Assembly (NCBI RefSeq): GCF_017163705.1
Contig: NZ_JAFIWB010000002.1
Location: 310,001 to 374,000, forward strand
Length of the DNA: 64,000 nt
Direction of reading: 5' to 3'
Source: Xanthomonas bonasiae
GTDB lineage: Bacteria > Pseudomonadota > Gammaproteobacteria > Xanthomonadales > Xanthomonadaceae
The notes beneath the pieces are model-generated. The model ran no database searches. It saw only the letters and a list, made by a program, of their open reading frames with translations, and had not been told where the DNA came from. Of this stretch, positions 18,300-28,290 are shown one piece after another; within the stretch, counting starts at the first letter, position 1; each line of letters starts with the position of its first letter. A program made the position numbers and the translations under genes.

Positions 18300-19265
18300 A
18301 TACCATTTCTTCAGATCCATCCCCGCGTACATCCCCGCGACCTGCTCGGCATAGCCGTTGAACGGGCGGGTCGGGATGCGTTCGGCAAACAGCTTGCTGG
18401 CCTTGCCGGCGATGCGGCGTTCGGTCTTCTGGCTCCAGCGCGGATGGTCCACCGCCGGATTGACGTTGGAGAAGAAGCCGTACTCGGAGGCCTGCAACTC
18501 GTGCCAGGCGGTTTCCGGCATGCGTTCGACGAAGCGGATCTCGACGATCGACTTGATGCTCTTGAAGCCGTATTTCCACGGCACCACCAGCCGCAGCGGC
18601 GCGCCGTTCTGCTGCGGCAGCGGCTTGCCGTACAGGCCGGTGGCGAGCAGGGTCAGCGGGTTCATCGCCTCGTCGATACGCAGGCCTTCCTTGTACGGCC
18701 AGTCGATCGAGCGGTAGCGGATGCCGGGCATCTGCTGCGGATCGGCCAGCGTGGTGAAGGCGACGTACTTGGCCTTGGAGGTCGGTGCGAAGCGCTTGAG
18801 CACCGCGGCCAGCGGCACCCCCAGCCACGGGATCACCATCGACCAGCCCTCGACGCAGCGCAGCCGGTAGATGCGCTCCTCCGGGCTGCTGCCCCTGAGC
18901 AGGTCGTCCAGCGCCAGGGTGCCGGGCTTTTCGCATTCGCCGGAGACCTTCACCGACCACGGCGCGGTGCGCAGGGTCTTGGCCGCCTTCGACGGATCGG
19001 TCTTGTCGGTGCCGAATTCGTAGAAGTTGTTGTAGCTGGTGACGTCCTCGTAGCGGGTCAGTTCTTCGCTGGTGCGAAAGCCGCTGCGCGCCTGCTCCGG
19101 GGTCACCACGGTCTTCGGCGGGGCCGGCGGCTCGGCCTCGGCGCAGCCGACCAGGCCCATCGCCGGGGCCAGCGCCAGGGCCTGCAGCAGGCGTCGCCGA
19201 TCGCGGTAGACCGCCTCGTCGGTGATCTCGCGGCTGGGGATGTTGAGCGCATCGCGCAATGACAT
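18297..19265 (-). CDS. msrP: Periplasmic protein-methionine-sulfoxide reductase, molybdopterin catalytic subunit
   Basis: Repairs oxidised methionines in periplasmic proteins, using electrons from MsrQ. It has 322 residues with a twin-arginine signal (R23-R24-R25-L-L, then a hydrophobic stretch ending in an AEAEP region). The sulfite-oxidase fold has Cys137, in [11 protein letters not shown], as the expected molybdenum ligand. The ATG at 19265 is preceded by AGGAG and places the Tat motif near residue 23; an upstream in-frame extension was rejected. It is divergent from serC. Confidence 0.94.
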   Translation of the reverse strand: MSLRDALNIPSREITDEAVYRDRRRLLQALALAPAMGLVGCAEAEPPAPPKTVVTPEQARSGFRTSEELTRYEDVTSYNNFYEFGTDKTDPSKAAKTLRTAPWSVKVSGECEKPGTLALDDLLRGSSPEERIYRLRCVEGWSMVIPWLGVPLAAVLKRFAPTSKAKYVAFTTLADPQQMPGIRYRSIDWPYKEGLRIDEAMNPLTLLATGLYGKPLPQQNGAPLRLVVPWKYGFKSIKSIVEIRFVERMPETAWHELQASEYGFFSNVNPAVDHPRWSQKTERRIAGKASKLFAERIPTRPFNGYAEQVAGMYAGMDLKKWY

Positions 19266-19417
19266 GGCTGACTCCTGGAGGGGGCGGGCGACCGTTGGCG
19301 GCTTCTTGGCAAAGACTACGCTTGCGCCGGGCCAATGGATGCAAATGCAACCTAAATTGCCCGGGCCGCAAGCTGGTGCGCTGCGGCATACTAGGCGTCT
19401 TGTCCGATAGGTGCCCC

Positions 19418-20503
19418 ATGACACGCGCGTTCAATTTCAGTGCCGGCCCCGCTGCATTGCCGGAATCGGTCCTGCGCCAGGCGCAGGCGGAGATGTTGGA
19501 GTGGAACGGCGTAGGCGCCTCGATCGTGGAGTTGAGCCACCGCGGCGCCGAGTTCATGGCGGTGGCGGCCGAGGCCGAAGCCGACCTGCGGCGCCTGATC
19601 GGCATCTCCGACAACTACGCGGTGCTGTTCCTGTCCGGCGGCGCCACCACCCAGCAGGCGCTGCTGGCGCTGAATTTCGCCGCGCCCGGGCAGACCGTGG
19701 ACTACGTGGTCACCGGGCATTGGGGCAAGACCGCGATCAAGCAGGTCACCCCGTACGCCAACGTGCACGTCGCCGCCAGCAGCGAGGCCGGCGGCTTCCA
19801 CGACATCCCGCCGCGCGACAGCTGGCAGCTCAGCGCCGATGCCGCCTACGTGCACATCACCGCCAACGAGACCATACACGGCGTCGAATTCCGCGACGCG
19901 CCTGACGTGGGCGCGGTACCGCTGTTCGCCGATTTCAGTTCCAGCATCGCCGCCGAGCCGATCGACGTGTCCAAGTACGCGGTGATCTACGCCGGCGCGC
20001 AGAAGAACCTGGGACCGGTCGGGGTGGCGGTGGTCATCATCCGCAAGGACCTGTTGCAGCGCAGCGGCCAGCCGCGCGCCGACATCTTCGACTACCGCTC
20101 GCACGCCGCGCGCGATTCCATGCTCAACACGCCGCCGACCTGGAACTGGTACCTGGCCGGGCTGGTGTTCAAGTGGATGCTGGCCGAGGGCGGGGTGGAG
20201 GAATTCGCGCGCCGCAACCAGGCCAAGTCGGCGCTGGTGTACGCGGCGATCGACGGCTCCGGCGGCTTCTACCGCAACGAAGTGGTGGCCGATGCGCGCT
20301 CGCGGATGAACATCCCGTTCTTCCTACCGGACGAGACCCTCACCGCGCGCTTCGTCGCCGAATCCAAGGCGGCCGGATTGCTGGCGCTGAAAGGACACAA
20401 GGCGGTCGGCGGCATCCGCGCCTCGCTGTACAACGCGATGCCGGTGGCCGGCGCGCAGGCGCTGGTCACCTTCATGCGCGACTTCCAGCAACGCAACGGC
20501 TGA
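19418..20503 (+). CDS. serC: Phosphoserine aminotransferase
   Basis: Transfers the amino group of glutamate to 3-phosphohydroxypyruvate in serine synthesis, and acts on the equivalent step of pyridoxal phosphate synthesis. It is a PLP fold-type I enzyme of 361 residues, the usual length. It opens with [18 protein letters not shown] and has GGATTQQ phosphate-binding residues near 74-80. The Schiff-base lysine is K196 in [12 protein letters not shown]. The open frame extends upstream, but the ATG at 19418 gives the canonical N-terminus. serC-pheA-aroA is a known gammaproteobacterial cluster. Confidence 0.97.
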   Translation: MTRAFNFSAGPAALPESVLRQAQAEMLEWNGVGASIVELSHRGAEFMAVAAEAEADLRRLIGISDNYAVLFLSGGATTQQALLALNFAAPGQTVDYVVTGHWGKTAIKQVTPYANVHVAASSEAGGFHDIPPRDSWQLSADAAYVHITANETIHGVEFRDAPDVGAVPLFADFSSSIAAEPIDVSKYAVIYAGAQKNLGPVGVAVVIIRKDLLQRSGQPRADIFDYRSHAARDSMLNTPPTWNWYLAGLVFKWMLAEGGVEEFARRNQAKSALVYAAIDGSGGFYRNEVVADARSRMNIPFFLPDETLTARFVAESKAAGLLALKGHKAVGGIRASLYNAMPVAGAQALVTFMRDFQQRNG

Positions 20504-20513
20504 GCCGTCCCCC

Positions 20514-20540
20514 TGTAGGAGCGGCTTCAGCCGCGACCGG
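20514..20540. repeat. Single REP sequence between serC and pheA
   Basis: One copy of the TGTAGGAGCGGCTTCAGCCGCGACCGG element, with the palindromic core GCGGCTTCAGCCGC. It begins 11 bases after the serC stop codon and ends 41 bases before pheA. It is identical in core sequence to each arm of the pair at 4758-4827. Confidence 0.85.
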
Positions 20541-20581
20541 ATGCTTCACAGGCGCTCCGGAACATCGAGGAACCACGATCC

Positions 20582-21775
20582 ATGGCCGCAAAGCCGAACA
20601 AATCCCGAACCGCTGACGCCGAATCGAGCAAGCCGACCAGGAAGGCCAAGCCGGACAAGCCGAAATCGACGGCGATCGCCGAGCCCGCCGCGGCGGCGCC
20701 GGCGCTGGCCGAGGTGCGCGCCAAGATCGACCAGATCGACCGCACCATCCAGGCGCTGATCGCCGAGCGCGCGCAGTTCGCGCACCAGGTCGGCAAGGCC
20801 AAGGGCAAGCTCGCCGCGGCGGTGGACTACTACCGTCCCGAGCGCGAGGCGCAGGTGCTGCGCATGGTGGTGGACCGCAACCAGGGGCCGCTCAGCGACG
20901 AAGTGCTGGTGCACGTGTTCCGCGAGATCATGTCCGCCTGCCTGGCGCAGCAGGAGCCGCTGAAGATCGGCTATCTCGGTCCGGAAGGCACCTTCAGCCA
21001 GCAGGCGGTGCTCAAGCATTTCGGCCGTTCGGCGGTGGGCCTGCCGATGGCGACGATCGAGGAGGTGTTCCAGGAAGTGGAGAGCGGCAACGCCGATTTC
21101 GGCGTGGTGCCGGTCGAGAATTCCGGGCAGGGCACGATCCAGGTCACGCTGGACATGTTCCTGACCTCGAACCTGAAGATCTGCGGCGAGACCGAGCTGC
21201 GCGTGCACCAGTATCTGCTGTCGCGCACCGGCCGGCTCGATGCGATCGAGCGCATCTATGCGCATCCGCAGTCGTTCGCGCAGACCGCGGGTTGGCTGCG
21301 CGCGCACCTGCCGAAGGTGGAGAAGATTCCGGTGTCGAGCAATGCCGAGGGCGCGCGGCGCGCGCGCAATGCGGAGGATGCGGCGGCGATCGGCGGGGAG
21401 AGTGCGGCGCATGTGTATGCGCTGAAGAAGGTGATCATGAAGTCGATCGAGGATGACGACGACAACACGACGCGCTTTCTGGTGATCGGCCGGCAGATCT
21501 TTCCGCCGTCGGGGCACGATCGGACGTCGGTGCTGGTGTTCATCCACGACAAGCCGGGTGCGCTGTTCGATGTGCTGAGCCCGTTCGCGCGGCATGGGAT
21601 CAGCATGAACCGGATCGAGTCGCGGCCTTCGCATCAGGCGAAGTGGGAGTATGGGTTCTTCATCGATCTGGCCGGGCATGTGGAGGACGAGTCGATGAAG
21701 CAGGCGTTGGCGGAGTTGAAGGCGCATTCGGCGCAGATCAAGGTGTTGGGGTCGTATCCGGTGGCGGTGCCCTGA
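20582..21775 (+). CDS. pheA: Bifunctional chorismate mutase/prephenate dehydratase
   Basis: Makes phenylpyruvate from chorismate by way of prephenate. The 397 residues comprise a Lys/Pro/Ala-rich N-terminal extension (1-40), an AroQ chorismate mutase domain (about 41-125), a prephenate dehydratase domain from LKIGYLGPEGTFSQQA (127) to the catalytic-region motif TTRFLVIG, and a C-terminal ACT domain with ESRPS for phenylalanine feedback. The N-terminal extension is longer than in the E. coli enzyme and looks disordered. The gene sits between serC and aroA; the gap to serC holds one REP, and the gap to aroA is a long repeat region, so co-transcription with aroA is doubtful. Confidence 0.96.
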   Translation: MAAKPNKSRTADAESSKPTRKAKPDKPKSTAIAEPAAAAPALAEVRAKIDQIDRTIQALIAERAQFAHQVGKAKGKLAAAVDYYRPEREAQVLRMVVDRNQGPLSDEVLVHVFREIMSACLAQQEPLKIGYLGPEGTFSQQAVLKHFGRSAVGLPMATIEEVFQEVESGNADFGVVPVENSGQGTIQVTLDMFLTSNLKICGETELRVHQYLLSRTGRLDAIERIYAHPQSFAQTAGWLRAHLPKVEKIPVSSNAEGARRARNAEDAAAIGGESAAHVYALKKVIMKSIEDDDDNTTRFLVIGRQIFPPSGHDRTSVLVFIHDKPGALFDVLSPFARHGISMNRIESRPSHQAKWEYGFFIDLAGHVEDESMKQALAELKAHSAQIKVLGSYPVAVP

Positions 21776-22228
21776 TCTGATGGTTTGCTTACGGGCGGCT
21801 TTAGCTGGAAACCAAAGCCAGAGCTAGAAGCCAGAGCTAGAAGCCGGAGCTAGAAGCCGGAGCTAGAAGCAAAGGCTTTCGCGCGTTGCGCGACTTACTT
21901 TTCTTTGTACGGCCAAAGAAAAGTAAGCAAAAGAAAGGCCGCCCCAGTCGGGTCGCCCCGCGCTGCGCGCGGGGTCCGCGAGCAACCTGGGATTTTTCGC
22001 TGGCACATCCATGTGCCAGCGAAAAACGTCGCGCATCCTGCGCGCCGCCCCTGCGGGGTTCTTCCCAGGCCGCTCGCCGACCCTCAATGGGGACCCCTGA
22101 AAAGCGAAGGGCAACAACAGCAACAACAGCAACAGCAACAGCAGTGGCGACGGTGGAATCGGCTGCAACAACAAGATCAACAGCACGGGGCCCGCTTGCG
22201 GGTGACGACGGCAATCTCAGGAACGGTG
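21776..22228. repeat. Composite repeat region upstream of aroA
   Basis: There is no gene here. The parts in order are: four tandem copies of a 13-bp unit (A/G)GAGCTAGAAGCC at 21820-21870; a 14-bp inverted repeat of CTTACTTTTCTTTG at 21894-21907 and 21914-21927; a CCCCGCGC/GCGCGGGG hairpin near 21957-21975; a perfect 16-bp inverted repeat, TTTTTCGCTGGCACAT, at 21993-22008 and 22011-22026; and eleven CAA/CAG triplets at 22112-22144. The AAAGAAAAGTAAG and GCTGGCACAT parts resemble multicopy intergenic elements of xanthomonads. The aroA promoter must lie here but I cannot place it. Confidence 0.75.
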
Positions 22229-23542
22229 ATGAGCAACGAGCAGTACTGGATCGCGACGAAGGGCTCTGCCTTGCAGGGGACGTTGAATGTGCCGGGCGAC
22301 AAGTCGGTCTCGCATCGGGCGGTGATGTTCGCGGCGCTGGCCGACGGGGTGTCGCATATCGATGGGTTCCTGGAGGGTGAGGACACGCGGTCGACCGCGG
22401 CGATCTTCGCCAGGCTCGGGGTCAGGATCGAGACGCCGTCGCCGTCGCAGCGGATCGTGCATGGCGTCGGCGTCGATGGCTTGCAGGCGCCGCAGGGCGA
22501 ACTGGATTGCGGCAATGCCGGGACCGGCATGCGCCTGCTTGCTGGTTTGCTGGCGGCGCAGCCGTTCGACAGCGTGCTGGTCGGCGACGCGTCGCTGTCC
22601 AAGCGGCCGATGCGCCGCGTCACCGAGCCGCTGGCGCTGATGGGCGCGCGCATCGACACCGACGCCAACGGCGTGCCGCCGCTGCGTATCCATGGCGGGC
22701 AGCCCTTGCACGGCATCGAGTTCGCCTCGCCGGTGGCCAGTGCCCAGGTCAAGTCGGCGGTGCTGTTGGCCGGGCTGTATGCCGACGGCGTCACCTCGGT
22801 GCAGGAACCGCATCCGACCCGCGACTACACCGAGCGGATGCTGTCCGCGTTCGGCGTGGAGATCGCGTTCGAACCCGGCCAGGCGCGCCTGCGTGGCGGC
22901 CAGCGGCTGCGCGCCACCGACATCGCGGTGCCTGCCGATTTCTCTTCGGCGGCGTTCTTCATCGTCGCCGCCAGCATCGTTCCGGGTTCGGACATCACCC
23001 TGCGCGCGGTCGGCCTCAATCCGCGCCGCACCGGCCTGCTCGTGGCGCTGCGGCTGATGGGCGCGGACATCGTCGAGCACAATCACAGCGAACACGGCGG
23101 CGAGCCGGTGGCCGATCTGCGGGTGCGCTACGCGCCATTGCGCGGAGCGCAGATTCCCGAAGCGGTGGTGCCGGACATGATCGACGAGTTCCCGGCGCTG
23201 TTCGTCGCCGCCGCCGCGGCGCAGGGCCAGACCGTGGTCACCGGCGCGGCCGAGCTGCGGGTCAAGGAATCCGATCGCCTGGCCGCGATGGCCACCGGTC
23301 TGCGCAGCCTGGGCATCGTCGTCGACGAGACGCCCGACGGCGCCACGATCCATGGCAGCCTGCTGGGTGGCGGGGTGATCGAAAGCCACGGCGACCATCG
23401 CATCGCGATGGCGTTTGCGATTGCCGGCCAGCTGGCCGATGGCGAGGTGCGGATCAACGATGTGGCCAACGTGGCGACCTCGTTCCCGGGCTTCGACACG
23501 CTGGCGCGCAATGCCGGATTCGGTCTGGTCGCTGCCGGTTGA
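22229..23542 (+). CDS. aroA: 3-phosphoshikimate 1-carboxyvinyltransferase (EPSP synthase)
   Basis: Condenses shikimate 3-phosphate with PEP in the shikimate pathway. It has 437 residues from the ATG at 22229. Landmarks are GDKS at 23-26 with SHR following, GNAGTGMR around 95-102, SKRPMRR ending at 130 and SAQVKSAVLLAGL. The RPM-x-R and SAQ-x-K patterns recall class II enzymes, but the NAGT loop keeps the glycine seen in ordinary glyphosate-sensitive enzymes; tolerance cannot be judged from this. An in-frame upstream extension of 108 codons contains an 11-glutamine run but consists of repeat DNA, so I reject it as coding. Confidence 0.96.
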   Translation: MSNEQYWIATKGSALQGTLNVPGDKSVSHRAVMFAALADGVSHIDGFLEGEDTRSTAAIFARLGVRIETPSPSQRIVHGVGVDGLQAPQGELDCGNAGTGMRLLAGLLAAQPFDSVLVGDASLSKRPMRRVTEPLALMGARIDTDANGVPPLRIHGGQPLHGIEFASPVASAQVKSAVLLAGLYADGVTSVQEPHPTRDYTERMLSAFGVEIAFEPGQARLRGGQRLRATDIAVPADFSSAAFFIVAASIVPGSDITLRAVGLNPRRTGLLVALRLMGADIVEHNHSEHGGEPVADLRVRYAPLRGAQIPEAVVPDMIDEFPALFVAAAAAQGQTVVTGAAELRVKESDRLAAMATGLRSLGIVVDETPDGATIHGSLLGGGVIESHGDHRIAMAFAIAGQLADGEVRINDVANVATSFPGFDTLARNAGFGLVAAG

Positions 23543-23621
23543 GAGGGGCCGCGGCCTGCCAGGCGCAGGCCGCGCCGCGTGCATCGTTTGCCGGCCGCAA
23601 GGCGGTCCGGCGAGCGCGTCG

Positions 23622-23840
23622 CTACGGAGCGCGTGGAGGATCGTTGGCAGGCGTCGCCGGCGCGGGGACATTGGTAGGCATATCGTCGCCGCGATCGCGG
23701 CTGAGCCACCAGCCGCCGGCGGCCAGCACCAGCGCGACGACAAGGATCCATGCCCAAGGCGAACCCCGGTGGGCATGCGAACGGGCCTTGGTGTCGTTTT
23801 CCCGCGTGTACAGCTCCTGGGTATCGTGCGGTCTCGACAT
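23622..23840 (-). CDS. Small single-pass membrane protein, function unknown
   Basis: A 72-residue protein. It has a charged N-terminal 28 residues (MSRPHDTQELYTRENDTKAR), one hydrophobic segment WAWILVVALVLAAGGWWL at about 29-46, and a Pro-rich tail facing the other side. An AGGAG ribosome site lies 7 bases before the ATG at 23840, which supports real translation. It lies downstream of the TonB-type gene on the same strand with a gap of 106 bases. I do not recognise the family. Confidence 0.6.
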   Translation of the reverse strand: MSRPHDTQELYTRENDTKARSHAHRGSPWAWILVVALVLAAGGWWLSRDRGDDMPTNVPAPATPANDPPRAP

Positions 23841-23946
23841 GTTCGTGCTCCTGCGTCTTGAGGACGCGACCAGTCTTGCCTCGATCCTGTTCAAGGTGTG
23901 TCAGCCACCTGTGAACGCGCAGCGCGCGCCGCAAGCTTTGTTCAGC

Positions 23947-24606
23947 TTACTGAGCCGGCTTGAAGTCGAACGGAATCTCGAGGCTGCCGGCGACCGCCTG
24001 GCCCTTCTGCTGCGCCGGGCGGAAGCGCCAGCGACGCACGGCTTCCATCGCGGCGCGATCCAGTTCGCGCGAGCCGCTGCGCTTGACCAGGGCCACGCCA
24101 CCGGGGTTGCCGCTGGCGTCCACCTCGACCCGCACCACCACCGTGCCGCTATCGCCGCGGCGCAAGGCCGCCGACGGATAGCGCGGCGGCGGTTGCCCTT
24201 CCAGCGGCACCGGACGATCGCCCGGTGCCAGTGCGGTGGCGTTGGTTCCCGCAGCAGCGCCTTCGGTGCCGCCGGGCACCAGCGCCATCGCATCGGCGGG
24301 CGGCTGGGCCGGCGGCGCGGTCTCCACCAGTTTCGGCGCTTCTTCCGCTGCCGGCGGCTTGGCCTGCGGCATGTCGCTGGCGCCGCTGCCGGCGGGCAGG
24401 GGTTCGGGCAGCGGCTTGATCTCTGCCGCATCCTGCTGCACCTGCGCCGGCTGCGGCTTGTAGAAGTCGTTGTCCTTGCGCCCGACCAGCCATACCGCCA
24501 GGAACAGCAGCAGCCCTGCGCAGAAGGCGATGCCGACGATCACGAGGAGGCGGCGCGGCAGGCGCAGCACGATGCCGGTGTTGGAGGACGGAGGCGACGT
24601 GGACAT
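23947..24606 (-). CDS. TonB-family energy-transducing protein
   Basis: A 219-residue protein built like TonB. It has a cytoplasmic N-terminal stretch, one membrane helix at about 20-41 (LLVIVGIAFCAGLLLFLAVW), a Pro/Ala-rich periplasmic spacer (about 50-130), and a C-terminal TonB domain with YPSAALRRGDSGTVVVRVEV and a final WRFRPAQQ strand. It would couple proton motive force to an outer-membrane receptor. No ExbB/ExbD or receptor gene is adjacent. It is divergent from serS. Confidence 0.85.
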   Translation of the reverse strand: MSTSPPSSNTGIVLRLPRRLLVIVGIAFCAGLLLFLAVWLVGRKDNDFYKPQPAQVQQDAAEIKPLPEPLPAGSGASDMPQAKPPAAEEAPKLVETAPPAQPPADAMALVPGGTEGAAAGTNATALAPGDRPVPLEGQPPPRYPSAALRRGDSGTVVVRVEVDASGNPGGVALVKRSGSRELDRAAMEAVRRWRFRPAQQKGQAVAGSLEIPFDFKPAQ

Positions 24607-24714
24607 GGGACTCACCGTAGGGAACCGCTGGATTCTGGCATAGCCGCGGTTAATCGGGTGCGCAGCACGGCGCAGCCTCGCTGTTTCGGCAAAAGCGCGG
24701 CCGACAGGCGATAA

Positions 24715-26028
<1,314 letters not shown>

Positions 26029-26601
26029 GCTTCAGGCCCCTGCGCACGCGGCGCGGCGGCCGGTCGTGCGGCAGTCTCCGCCGGTAGGTGCGGGAGCGAG
26101 GTCAGTCGCGACGGGCATTGCCAGGAACGCCTGTCGCGACTGACCTCGCTCCCACAGTCGTTGCCAGTTGACGAAAGCCGCTCCGGCGTGGCGTCCTGTG
26201 CCTTGCCGCTGTGCGGATGCGGTGGCGGCGCATTCGCCCGCCCCCAGGCAAGATTTCCATCCGACCTGGCATCCCTGGCACGCCGCTCGTCTGCGTTAGG
26301 GTCAGGCGCATTCGATCGCATCGGCGCACCGGCAACCAAGACGCCGGTGTTGCTGCATGCTTGAATGGCTGCGAACGACCCAGCCGCCACGTGCCGATGC
26401 AAGGCTCAGGGCCGGGGCAGGGCGTTCACGTGATCACTCTGTCGCGAACCGGGAGCTGCTGCGTCGTTGCTGCCGGACGGGCCGCCGCGACGCGCTCGGG
26501 GATGCGTCATGCCAGGCAGGCCCGATTGCACAGCCCGGATCGTTGTGGGAGTAGAATGAATCCAACGCGATTTCATCCATCGTTCTAAATATCGAAAGAA
26601 C
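26029..26601. other. Non-coding stretch between serS and the LysR gene
   Basis: About 570 bases. The recognisable part is an inverted REP-like pair: perfect 21-bp arms at 26092-26112 and 26133-26153 (GGGAGCGAGGTCAGTCGCGAC and its complement), a different family from the GGCTTCAGCC repeats. From 26160 to 26560 I see no gene; the open frames are Arg/Cys-rich and unconvincing. Just before the LysR gene there is a small dyad, GTTCT (26582-26586) and AGAAC (26597-26601), overlapping the ribosome site. Confidence 0.6.
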
Positions 26602-27588
26602 ATGCACGATCTCAACGACCTGTACTACTTTGCGATGGTGGTCGATCACGGCGGTTTCGCCGCCGCCGAGCGCGCCCTGGGCATTCCCAAGTCGCGCCTG
26701 AGCCGCCGCATCAGCCAGCTGGAAACCGATCTGGGCGTGCGCCTGCTGCAGCGCTCCACGCGCCGCTTCGCGGTCACCGACCTGGGCATGAGCGTGCATC
26801 GCCACGCGCAGACGATGCTGGCCGAGGCGCAGGCCGCGCGCGAGGTGGTGGATCGGCTCAGCGCCGAGCCGCGCGGCCTGGTGCGGGTCAGCGTGCCGGT
26901 GTCGCTGGCGCAGATGCAGTTGCCCAAGCTGCTGCCGATGTTCCTCGACCAGTACCCGAAAGTGCGCCTGCAGTTGAACATCAGCAACCGCCGCGTGGAC
27001 ATCATCAACGAGGGCTACGACGTCGCGCTGCGGGTGCGCTCGCGCCTGGACGACGACGGCAGCCTGGTGATGCGCAGCTTCGGCCAGGTGCAGGAACTGC
27101 TGGTCGCCAGCCCCAAGTATCTCGACCGCGCCGGGCGTCCCAAGGATCCGGAAGAACTGGCCTCGCACGTGACCTTGAGCATCAGCGAGGACGAGGCGCG
27201 GCAACGCTGGGAACTGCACGGACCGGCCGGCGAAGTGCGCCGCGTCGATCTGCAGCCGCGCGTGGCCGGCTTCGATTTCCCGTTGCTGCAGTCGATGGTC
27301 AAGGACGGCTTCGGCATCACCCTGCTGCCCGAAACGGTCTGCGCCGATGCCGTGCGCAACGGCGAACTGGAAGTGGTGCTGCCGGAGTGGTCGCTGCCGC
27401 AGGGCATCTGCCACGCCGTGTTCGCTTCGCGCCGCGGCCTGTTGCCGGCGGTACGCGTGTTCATCGACTTCCTCGCCGAGCACCTGCCACGCCAGATCGA
27501 GGCCTCGCGCCTGGACTGCAGCGGCTGCCCGGAGCGGATCAAGGTCAAGCATTCGACCCTGGGCGCGATGGCAGTCGAAGCCGGCTGA
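26602..27588 (+). CDS. LysR-family transcriptional regulator
   Basis: A 328-residue regulator. The N-terminal winged helix (about 1-62) contains GGFAAAERALGIPKSRLSRR and a QLETDLGVRLLQRSTRR wing. A linker helix is followed by a periplasmic-binding-protein-like effector domain (about 90-295). The C-terminal ~30 residues carry a CSGCPE segment, a small extra feature. The target is unknown: no divergent enzyme gene is adjacent, the usual clue for LysR proteins. The dyad at the ribosome site could serve autoregulation. The ATG at 26602 gives the standard LysR N-terminus. Confidence 0.9.
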   Translation: MHDLNDLYYFAMVVDHGGFAAAERALGIPKSRLSRRISQLETDLGVRLLQRSTRRFAVTDLGMSVHRHAQTMLAEAQAAREVVDRLSAEPRGLVRVSVPVSLAQMQLPKLLPMFLDQYPKVRLQLNISNRRVDIINEGYDVALRVRSRLDDDGSLVMRSFGQVQELLVASPKYLDRAGRPKDPEELASHVTLSISEDEARQRWELHGPAGEVRRVDLQPRVAGFDFPLLQSMVKDGFGITLLPETVCADAVRNGELEVVLPEWSLPQGICHAVFASRRGLLPAVRVFIDFLAEHLPRQIEASRLDCSGCPERIKVKHSTLGAMAVEAG

Positions 27589-27668
27589 GCAAAACCGGCG
27601 CGGCCGTGCGAAAATGCGCGGCCGCAGCGCCACGCCAACGCTGTGAGCCGTTCTAATCAGTTGCAAGC

Positions 27669-27691
27669 GCATGCCAGGCAATCTGGCATGC
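27669..27691. other. Stem-loop upstream of tRNA-Ser
   Basis: A perfect 9-bp stem (GCATGCCAG/CTGGCATGC) with a 5-base loop, 25 bases before the tRNA. There is no T-run on either strand, so it is not a convincing terminator for the LysR gene; its role is unclear. Confidence 0.4.
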
Positions 27692-27716
27692 AGCGTGAAG
27701 TGGTGTAGTCGCAATC

Positions 27717-27806
27717 GGAGAGATGGCCGAGCGGTTTAAGGCACCGGTCTTGAAAACCGGCGAAGGGTCAAACCTTCCGTGGGTTCGAATCCCACTCTCT
27801 CCGCCA
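27717..27806 (+). tRNA. tRNA-Ser (anticodon UGA)
   Basis: A complete class II tRNA of 90 bases including encoded CCA (27804-27806). The acceptor stem GGAGAGA pairs with TCTCTCC at 27796-27802. The anticodon stem ACCGG/CCGGT region encloses the loop CTTGAAA, with anticodon TGA at 27751-27753 reading UCA codons. The long variable arm and the TTCGAAT T-loop are present. I looked for a nearby direct repeat of the 3' end as a sign of island integration and found none. Confidence 0.97.
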
Positions 27807-27959
27807 GTCGGTTCGACCCTGTTTCTTCGACAAGCGCCGAGCGCGCCCTTCGCGTGTGCGATTGCGCTGGTTGCATGCGCCATGCGCGCCTGACATGTGG
27901 TCGTTGTGGAGCGTCAGAAAATTCCGCTTCGGTACGGCGTACAACTGTTGCATCGAAAC

Positions 27960-28152
27960 TCGGATTTCGGGTCGAGCGAGGTCAGGAAAATCTGACCCGA
28001 TATCAGGCTTTGCCCTGATAACGTTGTCGCTGGCCAGCCGCGATACTGCGCCTGCCTGACGCAGGTACCGCCGCGCTTTCCTAGAGGAGCGAACAGGCTG
28101 GTCACTCGCCCTGCGTGCCGAGCCTTGAGTAAGCTCGGTGTGGTGTTTTTTT
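27960..28152 (+). ncRNA. Candidate small RNA between tRNA-Ser and the GacA-type gene
   Basis: This AT-richer segment has tandem stem-loops: GGTCAG/CTGACC at 27980-27997, with GGA at its tip, and TATCAGG/CCTGATA at 28001-28020. A terminator-like hairpin, CCGAG...CTCGG (28118-28138), is followed by seven T at 28146-28152. No reading frame is convincing. The T-run starts seven bases after the stem, which weakens the terminator. The 5' end is not placed. It could instead be trailing sequence of the tRNA transcript. Confidence 0.3.
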
Positions 28153-28212
28153 CAGCATGATGACAGTGCGGCGTAGCTAGCTGAGCAGGCTGTGAAATCT
28201 GGATGATTTTGT

Positions 28213-28254
28213 CTACAAATTGTAGTTGCCCTGAACAATTCACGCCGCTAGTCT
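28213..28254 (+). promoter_or_regulatory. Promoter and palindrome ahead of the GacA-type gene
   Basis: A perfect 13-base palindrome, CTACAAATTGTAG (28213-28225), directly abuts a -35-like TTGCCC (28226-28231). A 17-base spacer follows, then a -10-like TAGTCT (28249-28254), putting transcription start near 28261, about 30 bases before the ATG. The palindrome position suits an activator or repressor site. Promoter strength is inferred by eye. Confidence 0.5.
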
Positions 28255-28290
28255 GACTATGCGGCGTTCGCTGCGTTGGGGTTATACGAG

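Noticed and set aside
21820-21870. Possible CRISPR repeats
   Set aside because: The 13-bp units are directly adjacent with no spacers, and no cas genes are present.
21993-22026. 16-bp inverted repeat as a transcription terminator
   Set aside because: The T-run is at the 5' side and the A-run at the 3' side on both strands, so no U-tract follows the hairpin in either direction.
21905-22228. N-terminal polyglutamine extension of AroA or a separate small protein
   Set aside because: The segment is multicopy-type repeat DNA with palindromes. The family N-terminus begins at the ATG at 22229.
27717-27806. tRNA-Ser as an integration site for a genomic island
   Set aside because: I found no direct repeat of the tRNA 3' end in the window, no integrase gene, and ordinary chromosomal genes on both sides.
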